A DNA stretch of 37,060 bases from CAYWOS01 sp964459985 (GTDB lineage Bacteria; Bacillota; Clostridia; Christensenellales; Aristaeellaceae): positions 1 through 37,060 of the forward strand of contig CAYWOS010000024.1 of the NCBI GenBank assembly GCA_964459985.1. The letters are read 5' to 3'. Below the pieces are notes generated by a model. It did no database searches. It saw only the letters and a list, made by a program, of their open reading frames with translations, and was not told the origin of the DNA. How positions within the stretch are numbered: the stretch's first letter is position 1; the number at the start of each line of letters is the position of its first letter. This document shows positions 15,063 through 24,439 of the stretch, piece by piece. The position numbers and the translations under genes are program-made.

Positions 15063-18000
15063 TCAGAACAGCGATACCTGACTGCTTTCCGCCAGCCCCT
15101 CGAGGCTGCCGTGGACGCGGAGCAGCTCGACGACGGCGCTGGACAGCCTGGCGCGATCCTTCAAATCCTCGACCGACAGAAAGGGCGTCTGCCGCGCCGC
15201 CGCGATCCCCTCCGCCGCCGCCTCGCCGAGCCCGCCGAGCGATATCAGGGGCACGCGAAGCTGCCTGTCGCCCTCGGGCAGGAAGCGGCGCGCGTCGCTC
15301 TTGTACAGATCGGCGGGCAGGAAGCCGAAACCCCGGGACAGCATTTCGCGCACCATTTCCATCGCGGTGATGCCGTCCTTTTCCTTGGCGGACAACATCT
15401 TCTGCGCGTCCAGCTCGTAGGCATGATCGAGCTTTTCAGTGATCTGCGGAACGGGCAGGAGCATTTCCGCCGCGTCGAAGCCATCGCCGCGAATGGTGAA
15501 ATACGCCGCGTAGTATGCCAAGGGGTGATATACTTTATACCACGCCACGCGCAGCGCCATCGTGACGTACGCGACGGCGTGACCCTTGGGGAACATATAC
15601 TTGATCTTTTTGCAGCTGTCGATCAGCCACGCGGGTACGTTCTTCTCAAGCATGGCTTCTTCCATTTCGGGCTTCAGTCCCTTGCCCTTGCGCACGTTTT
15701 CCATCGTGTCAAACGCCATTTTGGGTGCGACGCCCAGCGCCATCAGCTGGTTCATGATATCGTCGCGCGTGCACAGGCACTGGCTGAGCGGGGCGACGCC
15801 GCCCACGATCAGATCCTTGGCGTTGCCCAGCCACACGTCGGTGCCGTGCGAAAGCCCGGACAGGCGGATCAATTCCTGCATGGTGGTGGGCTTGGTGTCG
15901 TCGAGCATTTGGCGCACGAACGACGTGCCGAACTCGGGGATGCCCAGCGTGCCCGTGGTGCAGCCGATCTGCTCGCGCGTCACGCCCAGCGCTTCAGGGG
16001 ACGTGAACAGCGACATCACTTTTTTGTCGTCGAGCGGTATGGACAGGTAATTGACGCCCGTCAGTTCCTCGAGCATGTGCATCATGGTCGGATCGTCGTG
16101 TCCCAGAATGTCGAGCTTGACGAGGATGTCGTGCATCGAGCCGAAATCGTAATGCGTGGTGATAATGCCGCTTTTAAGATCGTCGGCGGGATGCTGCACG
16201 GCGGTGAACTGGCAGATATCGTACTCGCGCGGCAAGACGACCATGCCGCCCGGGTGCTGTCCCGTCGTGCGCTTGACGCCCACGCAGCCGGCGGCGAGGC
16301 GGCCTTTTTCCGCCTCGGTGACGGTTTTCCCCTTCAGCTCGAGGTACTTGAGCACATAGCCGAACGCCGTCTTTTCGGCGAGCGTGCCGATGGTGCCGGC
16401 GCGGAACACATATCCCTTGCCGAACAATTCCTCGACATAGGCGTGCGCGCGCCCCTGATACTCGCCCGAAAAGTTGAGGTCGATATCCGGCACTTTGTCG
16501 CCCTTGAAGCCCAGAAAGACCTCAAAGGGAATATCGTAGCCCTCCTTGATAAGCGTTTCGCCGCACACGGGGCAGGTTTTGTCGGGCAGATCGACGCCGA
16601 CGGTGTATTCGGGCGGCGTGTCAAAATCGGCGGTGCGGCAGCGCGCGCAGCGATAATGCGGCGGAAGCGGATTGACCTCGGTGATGCCGCACATCGTCGC
16701 CACCAGCGAGGAGCCGACCGAGCCGCGCGAGCCGACGAGATAGCCGTCGGACAGCGATTTGGACACGAGCAGGTGCGCGATATTGTACAGCGTGGCGTAG
16801 CCGTAGCCGATAATGGAGGACAATTCCTTATCGAGCCGCTTTTCGACGATCCCGGGCAGGACATCGCCGTACAGCTCGTGCGCCCTGTCCCACGAGGTTT
16901 TCTTGATGAAATCGGCGGCGTCCTCCCAGAGCGGCGAAAAGGTGGTCTTGCCCTCGGGATGCTTGGGGAACAGCGTCATTTCCTCCACCCGATCGGCGAT
17001 CCGGCGCGGGTTGTCGATCACGATTTCCTTCGCCTTGGCGAGCGGAAGATAATCAAATTCCCTGAGCATTTCGTCGGTGGTGTGGAAATAGAGCGGCGGC
17101 TGATGCCCGCCGTCCTCGTAGCCCTGCACCGTTTGCAGGATCTCGCGGAACACGGCGTCGTGCGGGTCGAGAAAGTGCACGTCGCCCGTCGCCACCACGG
17201 GAATGCCGATCTTTTCGCCGAGCCACAGCACCTTTTTGTTGAATTCCTTGAGCGTATCCTCGCTCTCGGCGCGCCCCTCGCGCACGAGGAAGGCGTTGTT
17301 GCCGAGCGGCTGAACCTCCAGATAATCGTAAAACCGCGCGATTCTCGCGAGCTTGTCGTCGCTCTCGCCCGCCACGATCGCCTGGAACAGTTCGCCCGCC
17401 TCGCACGCCGAGCCGACGAGCACGCCGGCGCGATACTTTTGCAGTATGCCGCGCGGAATGTGCGGGCGCCGGTGGAAATAGTTCAGATGCCCCTCGGACA
17501 CCATGCGGTTGATGTTTTCCAGCCCCTGCCTGTTCATGGCGAGCAGCGTGATATGCGTGGCGCTGCCCAGCGTCAGTTCTTTGGTGACCTCGTTCAGATC
17601 GTTCAGCGTTTTCGCGCCGCGCTTTTTCGCTTCCTCGATCATCCGCGAGAGACACTGCGCCGTGGCGGCGGCGTCGTTGACGGCGCGGTGCGCGCCTTTG
17701 AGCGATACCGACAGCCGCTTGCAGACCGCGCCCAGCCGATGCGATTTCATGTCCGGGTACAGTTTGCGCGACAAGGTGAGCGTATCGACGCCGACGTTCC
17801 CGCATGTCCTGCCAAGCCGCTTGAGCTCGCTCGCCAGCACCGCCAGATCAAACGCGGCGTTGTGCGCGGCGATCGGGCAATCGCCGATGAAATCCATCAG
17901 CTCCGGCAGCGCGTCGGCGGCGCGGGGCGCGTTTTTGAGCATCATATCGGTGATGCCGGTCAGCTCGGTGATCTTGGCGGGCAGCAGGCGGTCGGGCTGG

Positions 18001-19412
18001 ACGAACGAGGAGTAATCCGCCGTGACCGCGCCGTTTTCAAGGCGCACGGCGCCGATCTCGATGATCCTGTCCTTTTGCGTGTTCAGCCCCGTCGTCTCAA
18101 AATCGAGCACGACGACGGGCGCGTCGAGCGGCAAATCGCTGTCCCTGTCGGTCACGCGGTCATCGTCGGTCAGATATCCCTCGATGCCGGGGATCAGCTT
18201 GATTCCGTACTTCTTCGCGGCGGCGAACGCCTCGGGGAACGCCTGTACGACGCCGTGATCGGTGACGGCGATCGCCTGATGTCCCCATTTCGCCGCGCGC
18301 TCGATCAGCGCCGTCGCCGACGATACGGCGTCCATATTGCTCATCTGCGTGTGCAAATGCAGCTCGACGCGCTTTTCCCCGGCGTCGTCCGCGCGCTCGG
18401 GCAGCGTCGCGCGCGACAGATCGCGCGCCATCAGCACCGTTTCATGCGCGTAGTTGTCATGCTGCGCCGTGCCGCGCACGAGCACGCCCATGCCCTCCTT
18501 GACGGCGGCGACGACGCGCGCGACGGCGCCGCGCTCCTCGGGCGTGACGGGCGGCGGCGATTTTTCCTCTTCCTTCGTCAGACGGCGCGCGCGGTAATAC
18601 AGGAACATTTTACAGCGTATGGTGCCGGTATAATCGGTGACAAGGAAGGAAAGCAGCACCGCCTCGCCGCCCTTGAGCTCCTTGTTTTCGACCGACAATA
18701 CCTTGCCGCGAATGACCGCCAGCCCGATATCGTCGGTCAATTCGGCGATGGGCACCGGCGGCTCGCCGATGGCGCGACCTTTGATGCGGTCGTTCGCCGG
18801 CTCGTCCTTTGTTTTTCGGGGCGCGGGCTTGGGGCTCGCAGCCGCGCCGGCCTGCTCGCGCGCGGCGCGTTCGCGGGCGAGCGCCTCTTCCTTTTCACGC
18901 TCTTCCTTGAGCGCCTGAAGCCGCGCCTCCTGATCGCCGCGCACGCGGATCTCCAGCGGCGCGTCCACGCGGAAAACATCCTTGATCGCCGTGACGAGGC
19001 GCTCGCGCGCGCCGCCGTTCACCAAAAAATCACGCGAAAAATCATCCGGCGCTTCCAGCGCCACGCGCCCGGCGCTCGCCGTCCAGCGAATGTCGAACTC
19101 CCACGAGGCGACGGCGGGATAATGCCGGATCAGGAATTGATTGAGCGGCGCGGCATACTTTTCGGGATCGTCAAGAAAGGCCTGCGCGAGCGACGGGCTG
19201 GCGACGCGCACGGCGCAGCGAATGCCCTTGAACGCCGCCGCGACCACGCGCTCGACGGCGAGAAAGGCGCGCTCGCCGATCAAAACGTCCGAGGTAAACG
19301 AAAAATACGCGCGGTTTTCGCTTTTAACATAGCGTACGCGCTCGATCTGCAGCTTTCCCGCCGTCTCGGGCACGGCGTCGGCGATCGCCGAAAGCAGTTC
19401 AGCGTCGTTCAT
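15063..19412 (-). CDS. polC: DNA polymerase III PolC-type (replicative, with proofreading exonuclease)
   Basis: A 1449-residue polymerase, the usual length for low-GC Gram-positive PolC. Order seen: N-terminal domain; an OB fold (about 215-330); the PHP domain split around the exonuclease (first half from VELHLHTQMSNMD at 349); a DnaQ-type 3'-5' exonuclease with VVLDFETTGLN near 434-444, HNAAFD at 517-522 and HRAVND near 575; then the C-family polymerase core, including the four-cysteine module CARC...CPVC and the PDIDLNFSGE motif with catalytic aspartates. It is the leading-strand polymerase of Firmicutes and target of anilinouracils. The ATG at 19412 has AGGAG 8 nt upstream and overlaps ispG by 14 nt. 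Confidence 0.98.
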   Translation of the reverse strand: MNDAELLSAIADAVPETAGKLQIERVRYVKSENRAYFSFTSDVLIGERAFLAVERVVAAAFKGIRCAVRVASPSLAQAFLDDPEKYAAPLNQFLIRHYPAVASWEFDIRWTASAGRVALEAPDDFSRDFLVNGGARERLVTAIKDVFRVDAPLEIRVRGDQEARLQALKEEREKEEALARERAAREQAGAAASPKPAPRKTKDEPANDRIKGRAIGEPPVPIAELTDDIGLAVIRGKVLSVENKELKGGEAVLLSFLVTDYTGTIRCKMFLYYRARRLTKEEEKSPPPVTPEERGAVARVVAAVKEGMGVLVRGTAQHDNYAHETVLMARDLSRATLPERADDAGEKRVELHLHTQMSNMDAVSSATALIERAAKWGHQAIAVTDHGVVQAFPEAFAAAKKYGIKLIPGIEGYLTDDDRVTDRDSDLPLDAPVVVLDFETTGLNTQKDRIIEIGAVRLENGAVTADYSSFVQPDRLLPAKITELTGITDMMLKNAPRAADALPELMDFIGDCPIAAHNAAFDLAVLASELKRLGRTCGNVGVDTLTLSRKLYPDMKSHRLGAVCKRLSVSLKGAHRAVNDAAATAQCLSRMIEEAKKRGAKTLNDLNEVTKELTLGSATHITLLAMNRQGLENINRMVSEGHLNYFHRRPHIPRGILQKYRAGVLVGSACEAGELFQAIVAGESDDKLARIARFYDYLEVQPLGNNAFLVREGRAESEDTLKEFNKKVLWLGEKIGIPVVATGDVHFLDPHDAVFREILQTVQGYEDGGHQPPLYFHTTDEMLREFDYLPLAKAKEIVIDNPRRIADRVEEMTLFPKHPEGKTTFSPLWEDAADFIKKTSWDRAHELYGDVLPGIVEKRLDKELSSIIGYGYATLYNIAHLLVSKSLSDGYLVGSRGSVGSSLVATMCGITEVNPLPPHYRCARCRTADFDTPPEYTVGVDLPDKTCPVCGETLIKEGYDIPFEVFLGFKGDKVPDIDLNFSGEYQGRAHAYVEELFGKGYVFRAGTIGTLAEKTAFGYVLKYLELKGKTVTEAEKGRLAAGCVGVKRTTGQHPGGMVVLPREYDICQFTAVQHPADDLKSGIITTHYDFGSMHDILVKLDILGHDDPTMMHMLEELTGVNYLSIPLDDKKVMSLFTSPEALGVTREQIGCTTGTLGIPEFGTSFVRQMLDDTKPTTMQELIRLSGLSHGTDVWLGNAKDLIVGGVAPLSQCLCTRDDIMNQLMALGVAPKMAFDTMENVRKGKGLKPEMEEAMLEKNVPAWLIDSCKKIKYMFPKGHAVAYVTMALRVAWYKVYHPLAYYAAYFTIRGDGFDAAEMLLPVPQITEKLDHAYELDAQKMLSAKEKDGITAMEMVREMLSRGFGFLPADLYKSDARRFLPEGDRQLRVPLISLGGLGEAAAEGIAAARQTPFLSVEDLKDRARLSSAVVELLRVHGSLEGLAESSQVSLF

Positions 19413-20448
19413 CCAGATAACTCCTGACGATATCGGTCATCTGCGCCGCCAGATCGCCACGCAGCGAACGGACGTATTGCCCGGCGACGTACAGCGCGCC
19501 TGCGTCCCTGCCGCCGCACAGCGCCAGATCGGCGTGCCGCGCCTCGCCCGGGCCGTTGACGACGCAGCCCATCACGGCGATGGTCAGCTCGCGCTTTTCT
19601 TCGGCAAACTCGTTTTCAAGCCGCGCGGCGATGCCGAACACGTCGATGCCCGTGCGCCCGCACGTCGGGCAGGAGATGATATGGACGCCGCCGCGCAGGC
19701 CGAGCGCGCGCAGGATATCAAGCGCCGCTTTCGGTTCCTCGGTCGGATCGCCCGTCAGCGACACGCGCAGGGTATCGCCGATGCCGTCCAGTAAAAGCGC
19801 GCCCACGGCGATCGCCGATTTGACCGTTCCCCTGCCCGGCAAGCCCGCCTCGGTCATGCCGATATGCAGGGGATAATCGCATACGCGCGACGCGAGGCGA
19901 TACGCCTCGACGGTTTCGCGTACGCCGGTCGATTTGAGCGACAGCACGATGTCGTCAAAATGCGCGGCTTCGAGCAGCCGCGCGTGGCGAAGCGCGCTGT
20001 CCACCATGCCCTTCGCCGTCACGCCGCCGTCGCGGTCGAGCAAATCCTTCTCCAGCGAGCCGGAATTGACGCCGATGCGGATGGGCACACGGTGCGCCCT
20101 CGCGCAGTCGGCGACGGCGCGCACGTTGTCCGCGCCGCCGATGTTGCCGGGATTGATCCGCACCTTGGCGATGCCGTTCTCGATTGATTTGATCGCCAGC
20201 GTATGATCGAAATGAATATCGGCGACGAGCGGCACGGGGCTGCCGTCGACCAGATCGCGCACGGCGTCGGCGCAGGCGTCGTCATACACCGACACGCGCA
20301 CGATATCGGCGCCTGCCCGGGCGAGCGCGCTGATCTGCGCGAGCGTTTTTTCGGCGTCCCGCGTATCGGTATTGGTCATCGACTGAACGGAAATCGGCGC
20401 GCCGCCGCCGAGCGGCACGCCGCCGACCGTCATCCTGCGTGTAGGCAT
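19399..20448 (-). CDS. ispG: 4-hydroxy-3-methylbut-2-enyl diphosphate synthase (flavodoxin)
   Basis: A 349-residue IspG, the penultimate enzyme of the MEP isoprenoid pathway. The TIM-barrel part begins with VGGVPLGGGAPISVQSMTNT. The C-terminal [4Fe-4S] domain has ISCPTCGRTGIDV (two cysteines) and the third in AVMGCVVNGPGEARHAD. An AAGGAGG site precedes the ATG. With dxr in the same operon, it feeds IPP/DMAPP to the neighbouring UppS. The 50 nt between it and rseP contain no gene. Confidence 0.97.
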   Translation of the reverse strand: MPTRRMTVGGVPLGGGAPISVQSMTNTDTRDAEKTLAQISALARAGADIVRVSVYDDACADAVRDLVDGSPVPLVADIHFDHTLAIKSIENGIAKVRINPGNIGGADNVRAVADCARAHRVPIRIGVNSGSLEKDLLDRDGGVTAKGMVDSALRHARLLEAAHFDDIVLSLKSTGVRETVEAYRLASRVCDYPLHIGMTEAGLPGRGTVKSAIAVGALLLDGIGDTLRVSLTGDPTEEPKAALDILRALGLRGGVHIISCPTCGRTGIDVFGIAARLENEFAEEKRELTIAVMGCVVNGPGEARHADLALCGGRDAGALYVAGQYVRSLRGDLAAQMTDIVRSYLDERR

Positions 20449-20498
20449 ACATCCTCCTTGACGCGCCGTGCGTATGAATGCGTGCGTCAGGCGCGTGT

Positions 20499-21590
20499 TT
20501 ACGAAAAAATCCTCATGATATCCTTGTATGTTAGTATGATCACCAGCCCGATCAGCGCGAGATAGCCCGCCATATGGACGTACGCCTCGATCTTTTGCGG
20601 CACGGGCTTGCGGCGGAGCGCCTCGATCAACAGGAAGATCAGGCGGCTGCCGTCCAGCCCGGGAATGGGCAGCAGGTTAAACAGCCCCAGATTCACCGAA
20701 ATCAGGATGAGCAGGGACAGATACGCCTGCCAGCCGTTCTCGCGGGTTTCCTCGGTGATCATGTTGATGATGCCGACCGGGCCCGAGGCGTTCTCGATGC
20801 CCTCGCTCGACGTGACCATCTGCTTGAGTCCCTTGATCACCGCGCCGCCCGCCGCAACGCAGTACCGCGCGCCCTCGCCGATTGCCACCGGGAGCGTGCA
20901 GGGCGTCGTCACAAGCGGCGACTGCAGATTGACGCCGATCATCATCCGATTCTCCGCCTCGTCGTAAAGCGGAATGACATCGAGCGTCAGCGTATCGCCG
21001 CCGCGCTCGATCACGAAGGTCATGGGCGCGTCGGTGTTCCGGTACGCGCCGACCAGCTCGCGCACGCGGATTTCCGTGCCGTCCTCGCTCACGCCGGCGG
21101 CGTCGATCCCGTTGACCGATTTGACGACGTCGCCCGCCCGGACGCCCGCCGCGTCCGCCGCGCCGCCCGGCAGCACGTCGGAAATCACGGAATAGCCGTA
21201 TGTCTGCACACCGGCGGCGAAGTAAAAGACGGCGGCGACGATAAACGCGAGCAGAAAATTCATCATCGGTCCCATAAAGATGGTCAGCGCGCGCTTCCAC
21301 ACCGCATGGCGATTGATGCAGCGCGGGTCTTCCTGTTTTTGCCCCGTCGTATCGTCCTCGCCGTAAAACATGCAGTAGCCGCCCGCCGGGATCAGGCGCA
21401 GGATGAACACCGTTTCATGCTTTTTGCGCGTCCATTTGGCGATCCTCGGGCCGAAACCGATGCCGAACTCCTTGACGGGAATGCCCGTCAGCCGCGCGGC
21501 GAAAAAATGCCCGCACTCGTGCACCAGCACCATCACGCCGAGCATGAACAGCGCGGCAAGGACGAAAAACGCATTGGTCAGAAAGGTCAT
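20499..21590 (-). CDS. rseP: RIP-type zinc metalloprotease (RseP/RasP, site-2 protease)
   Basis: A 363-residue intramembrane protease. The zinc motif HECGH (24-28) sits in the first helix. A PDZ domain (about 115-200; GGAADAAGVRAGDVVKSVNG) follows, and the second catalytic motif NLLPIPGLDGSRL lies in a later helix. Homologues cut anti-sigma factors and signal-peptide remnants in the membrane. The ECF/anti-sigma pair at 2849-4398 is a conceivable client, but nothing in the sequence shows that. Its ribosome-binding site GGAGGTG is inside the last codons of dxr, with one base between the dxr stop and the ATG. Confidence 0.95.
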   Translation of the reverse strand: MTFLTNAFFVLAALFMLGVMVLVHECGHFFAARLTGIPVKEFGIGFGPRIAKWTRKKHETVFILRLIPAGGYCMFYGEDDTTGQKQEDPRCINRHAVWKRALTIFMGPMMNFLLAFIVAAVFYFAAGVQTYGYSVISDVLPGGAADAAGVRAGDVVKSVNGIDAAGVSEDGTEIRVRELVGAYRNTDAPMTFVIERGGDTLTLDVIPLYDEAENRMMIGVNLQSPLVTTPCTLPVAIGEGARYCVAAGGAVIKGLKQMVTSSEGIENASGPVGIINMITEETRENGWQAYLSLLILISVNLGLFNLLPIPGLDGSRLIFLLIEALRRKPVPQKIEAYVHMAGYLALIGLVIILTYKDIMRIFS

Positions 21591-21591
21591 T

Positions 21592-22731
21592 TTACACCTC
21601 CGTTGTCAGAGTCCGCGCGTATGCCCGCGCGCTGGCGTCGATATCAAACGTCTCCTTTAGTGTATCCATTCGCGGCGCGCCGATATGCGACAGCGCGCGT
21701 TCGACGATCTCGGGGATGCGCCCGAAGGCGATTTGCCCGGCCAGAAATGCGTTCGCGGCGATCTCGTTGGCGGCGTTCAGCACGCAGCAGGCGCCGCCGC
21801 CCGCGTTCAGCGCCTCGCGCGCCATGCGCAGCGCGGGGAATCTGTCCTCGTCGGGCGCCTCGAAGGTCAGTTTCCCGACGGCGGCAAGATCGAGCGGCCG
21901 CGTCCGCGTGTCAAGCCGCTCGGGACAGCTCGCGGCATAGAGAATGGGCACGCGCATATCGGGCACGCCCATCTGCGCGATCACCGCGCCGTCGACGAAG
22001 CGCACCGCCGAATGCACGACGCTCTGCGGATGAATCAGCACGGTGATTTTTTCCGGCGGCATGTCGAACAGCCACCGCGCCTCGATGATCTCCAACGCTT
22101 TATTGAACATTGACGCCGAATCAATGGTGATCTTGCGTCCCATATGCCACGTCGGGTGCCCGAGCGCGTCCGCGACCGTCGCGCGCGCCATGCGCGCCTT
22201 GTCCCACGTCCTGAAAGGGCCGCCCGACGCCGTGAGCAGGATTCCCTCGGCGGGATTTCCGTCGGCGGCGCGCAGGCACTGAAAAATGGCGCTGTGCTCG
22301 CTGTCCACGGGAAGAATCCGGTCGCCGCCCAGCCTCATTACGATTTCGCCGCCCGCGACGAGCGCCTCTTTATTGGCGAGCAGCACGCGCTTGCCGGCTT
22401 TGAGCGCCGCCGCGACGGCGGACAGCCCCACCATGCCCGATACGGCGTCGAGCACGTCGTCGGCGTCGCATTGCGCGGCGAGCTTTTCCAGCGCGTCCTC
22501 GCCGAACACCCATTCGCAAAACCTGAGATCGTCGGGAACGGCGCATTCGCCGCCCGTCAGCGCCGCCATGCGCGGGCGAAACCGCCGCACGAGATCGAAC
22601 AAAGACTCCGCGCTGCTGTGCGCCGACAGCGCGGTCACCAAAAAACGGTCGCCGTGCGGCGCGAGCACGTCCAGCGCCTGCCGGCCGATCGAGCCGGTCG
22701 CGCCGAGCACGGCGATCCTGCGCGGCGTCAT
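21592..22731 (-). CDS. dxr: 1-deoxy-D-xylulose-5-phosphate reductoisomerase
   Basis: A 379-residue enzyme of the MEP pathway (DXP to MEP, NADPH-dependent, fosmidomycin target). Features: the nucleotide-binding GATGSIG near 10-16; the metal and substrate site in LLANKEALVAGG and LPVDSEHSAIFQCL; TASGGPFRTW; the M-H-P-T-W-x-M-G segment HPTWHMGRKITIDSASM. I start it at ATG 22731, giving the TGATG junction with the cdsA stop; a GTG at 22743 inside cdsA is possible and would add four residues. Confidence 0.96.
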   Translation of the reverse strand: MTPRRIAVLGATGSIGRQALDVLAPHGDRFLVTALSAHSSAESLFDLVRRFRPRMAALTGGECAVPDDLRFCEWVFGEDALEKLAAQCDADDVLDAVSGMVGLSAVAAALKAGKRVLLANKEALVAGGEIVMRLGGDRILPVDSEHSAIFQCLRAADGNPAEGILLTASGGPFRTWDKARMARATVADALGHPTWHMGRKITIDSASMFNKALEIIEARWLFDMPPEKITVLIHPQSVVHSAVRFVDGAVIAQMGVPDMRVPILYAASCPERLDTRTRPLDLAAVGKLTFEAPDEDRFPALRMAREALNAGGGACCVLNAANEIAANAFLAGQIAFGRIPEIVERALSHIGAPRMDTLKETFDIDASARAYARTLTTEV

Positions 22732-23531
22732 CAAAGCACCCACAGGAAATAGATATAGACGATCACGGCCGACCAGTACACGCTGTCAAGCCTGTCCATC
22801 GCGCCGCCGTGGCCGGGAAAGAGCGAGCCGAAATCCTTGACGCCGCAGTGCCGCTTCACGAGCGAGGCGAACAGATCGCCCAGTTGTCCCGCGACGCCGC
22901 ACAGCAGCCCGAGCACAATAAAATGCCACCACGGCAGCGCGCAGTACGCCGAGAAGCACAGGCGTAAAAGCAGCGCAAACAGCACGCTGCCCGCCAGCCC
23001 TGCGACCGCGCCCTCGACCGATTTTTTCGGGCTGACGGCGGGGCAGAGCGCCGTCTTTCCGATTCGGCTGCCCACGAAATACGCCATCGTATCGCCCATG
23101 AGCGGCACGCCGAACGCGATGAGGATGAGCAGGCGCTGGAGGGGCAGCGAAGGCTCGGTAAGGAAGCCGAGCACGCACATGCCGGGCAGCACGACGGCGC
23201 AAAGCGGCATGACCGAAACGAGCAGATCCTCAAGCCTCGGGTTGTTGCGGAACATGACGACAGCCGAGATCAGCGCGCACGCGCCCACAATCATGGGCAG
23301 CACGACGCGCCCGCTCTCAAACTTGAGCAGGAGCGGAATGCTGACCGCCATGCACAGCCAGACGGGCCACTGCACGGGACGGTGTCCCGCGCCCGACAGC
23401 CCCTTGAATATCTCGTACACGCACAGGAAAATAAACGCCGTAAACAAAAGCGCGAACACCCAGCCAAGCATCACGACGGCAAACACCAGCAGCGCCGTCA
23501 GGCATACGCCCGTAATAATCCGTCTCGTCAT
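22731..23531 (-). CDS. cdsA: Phosphatidate cytidylyltransferase
   Basis: A 266-residue integral membrane enzyme that makes CDP-diacylglycerol from CTP and phosphatidate. Several hydrophobic helices are visible. The C-terminal signature SLFPGHGGAMDRLDS is the CdsA family hallmark, preceded by GQLGDLFASLVKRHCGVKD. It overlaps uppS by 4 nt (ATGA) and dxr by 1 nt, the standard order in Firmicutes. Confidence 0.95.
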   Translation of the reverse strand: MTRRIITGVCLTALLVFAVVMLGWVFALLFTAFIFLCVYEIFKGLSGAGHRPVQWPVWLCMAVSIPLLLKFESGRVVLPMIVGACALISAVVMFRNNPRLEDLLVSVMPLCAVVLPGMCVLGFLTEPSLPLQRLLILIAFGVPLMGDTMAYFVGSRIGKTALCPAVSPKKSVEGAVAGLAGSVLFALLLRLCFSAYCALPWWHFIVLGLLCGVAGQLGDLFASLVKRHCGVKDFGSLFPGHGGAMDRLDSVYWSAVIVYIYFLWVL

Positions 23532-24244
23532 TTCGCGCGACCTCCGAACCGCCTGTCGCGCGATGCATACGCGGCAAGCGCCTGATGGTAATCATCGATT
23601 GTGAAATCGGGCCACAATACGCCCGGGAAATCGAACTCGGCGTACGCGCATTGATACAAAAGGAAATTGCTCAATCGCATTTCGCCGCTCGTGCGGATCA
23701 GCAGATCGACGTCGGGCAGCCCACGCGTGTACAGCGCGTCGGAAACCGCCGCTTCGTCGATCTGATCGGCGGAGATTTCGCCTATCGCGGCCTTTTGCGC
23801 GAGCAGCCGCGCCGCGCGCGCGATCTCGGCGCGCCCGCCGTAATTGATCGCCAGATTCAGGCAAAGCCCCGTGTTATCCCCGGTGCGCGCCTCGGCGCGG
23901 TACAGCGCTTCCCTCTGGCGGGGCGGCAGGCCGTCCTTGTCGCCTAAAATGCGGATAACGACGTTCTTTTCGTCCAGCTCGTCGATCTCGGACGCGAAAA
24001 ACTCGAGCAGCAGCGACATCAGCGCGCCCACCTCGTCGGCGTCGCGCGTCCAGTTCTCGGTCGAAAAGGCGTAGAGCGACAGCGCCTGAATGCCGATATC
24101 GCTGCTCTCGCGGATAACGGCGCGCAGCGCCTCGACGCCCGCGCGGTGACCGAGCGCCACTTTCACGGCGTTTTTCTTTGCCCAGCGCCCGTTCCCATCC
24201 ATAATGATGGCAACATGACGCGGTAAACGTGTGTTCTCTCCCAC
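23528..24244 (-). CDS. uppS: Isoprenyl transferase (undecaprenyl diphosphate synthase)
   Basis: A 238-residue cis-prenyltransferase: HVAIIMDGNGRWAKK near the N-terminus with the essential aspartate D16; LSLYAFSTENWTRD; and the C-terminal DLLIRTSGEMRLSNFLLYQCAYAE, normally RTSGExRxSNFxxWQ with W replaced by Y here. It makes the C55 lipid carrier for cell-wall synthesis. The start is GTG 24244, with AAGGAG six bases upstream and a 3-nt gap from the preceding small gene. Confidence 0.96.
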   Translation of the reverse strand: MGENTRLPRHVAIIMDGNGRWAKKNAVKVALGHRAGVEALRAVIRESSDIGIQALSLYAFSTENWTRDADEVGALMSLLLEFFASEIDELDEKNVVIRILGDKDGLPPRQREALYRAEARTGDNTGLCLNLAINYGGRAEIARAARLLAQKAAIGEISADQIDEAAVSDALYTRGLPDVDLLIRTSGEMRLSNFLLYQCAYAEFDFPGVLWPDFTIDDYHQALAAYASRDRRFGGRAK

Positions 24245-24247
24245 TTA

Positions 24248-24439
24248 CTACTCCTTCGGCGCCGGCTCGCCGCACAGAAAGACGGCCGCCGTCAGCACCG
24301 CGCCGCGCTGCCTGACAACGCGAAGAACGCCGTCCGCGGGCGCGCCGCCGCGGGCGATCACGCGAATCTCCGCCTGAACGCCCTGCGCGGCCAACAGCGC
24401 CGCCGCGCGGTCGACGGGATATCCGAGCACGTCGATCAA
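24248..24439 (-). CDS. Small PASTA-like domain protein between frr and uppS
   Basis: A 63-residue protein starting at TTG 24439: LIDVLGYPVDRAAALLAAQG, then an EIRVIARG strand, a GVLRVVRQR strand, and a C-terminal LTAAVFLC strand. The alternation of one helix and beta strands, with the helix reading 'VDRAAALLAAQG', resembles one PASTA domain without a membrane anchor. Similar small genes next to frr/uppS are something I recall from other Clostridia, where function is unknown. The TTG overlaps the frr stop (TTTGA), with AAGGAG about 11 nt upstream. The longer frame from 24787 lies inside frr and is not credible. Confidence 0.68.
   Translation of the reverse strand: MIDVLGYPVDRAAALLAAQGVQAEIRVIARGGAPADGVLRVVRQRGAVLTAAVFLCGEPAPKE

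Noticed and set aside
15111..19427. A 1438-codon open frame antisense to polC
   Set aside because: It is an exact shadow of polC. GC-rich third positions remove stop codons from one antisense frame; the translation is Arg/Ala/His/Gln/Asp-rich with no family pattern and no ribosome-binding site of note.
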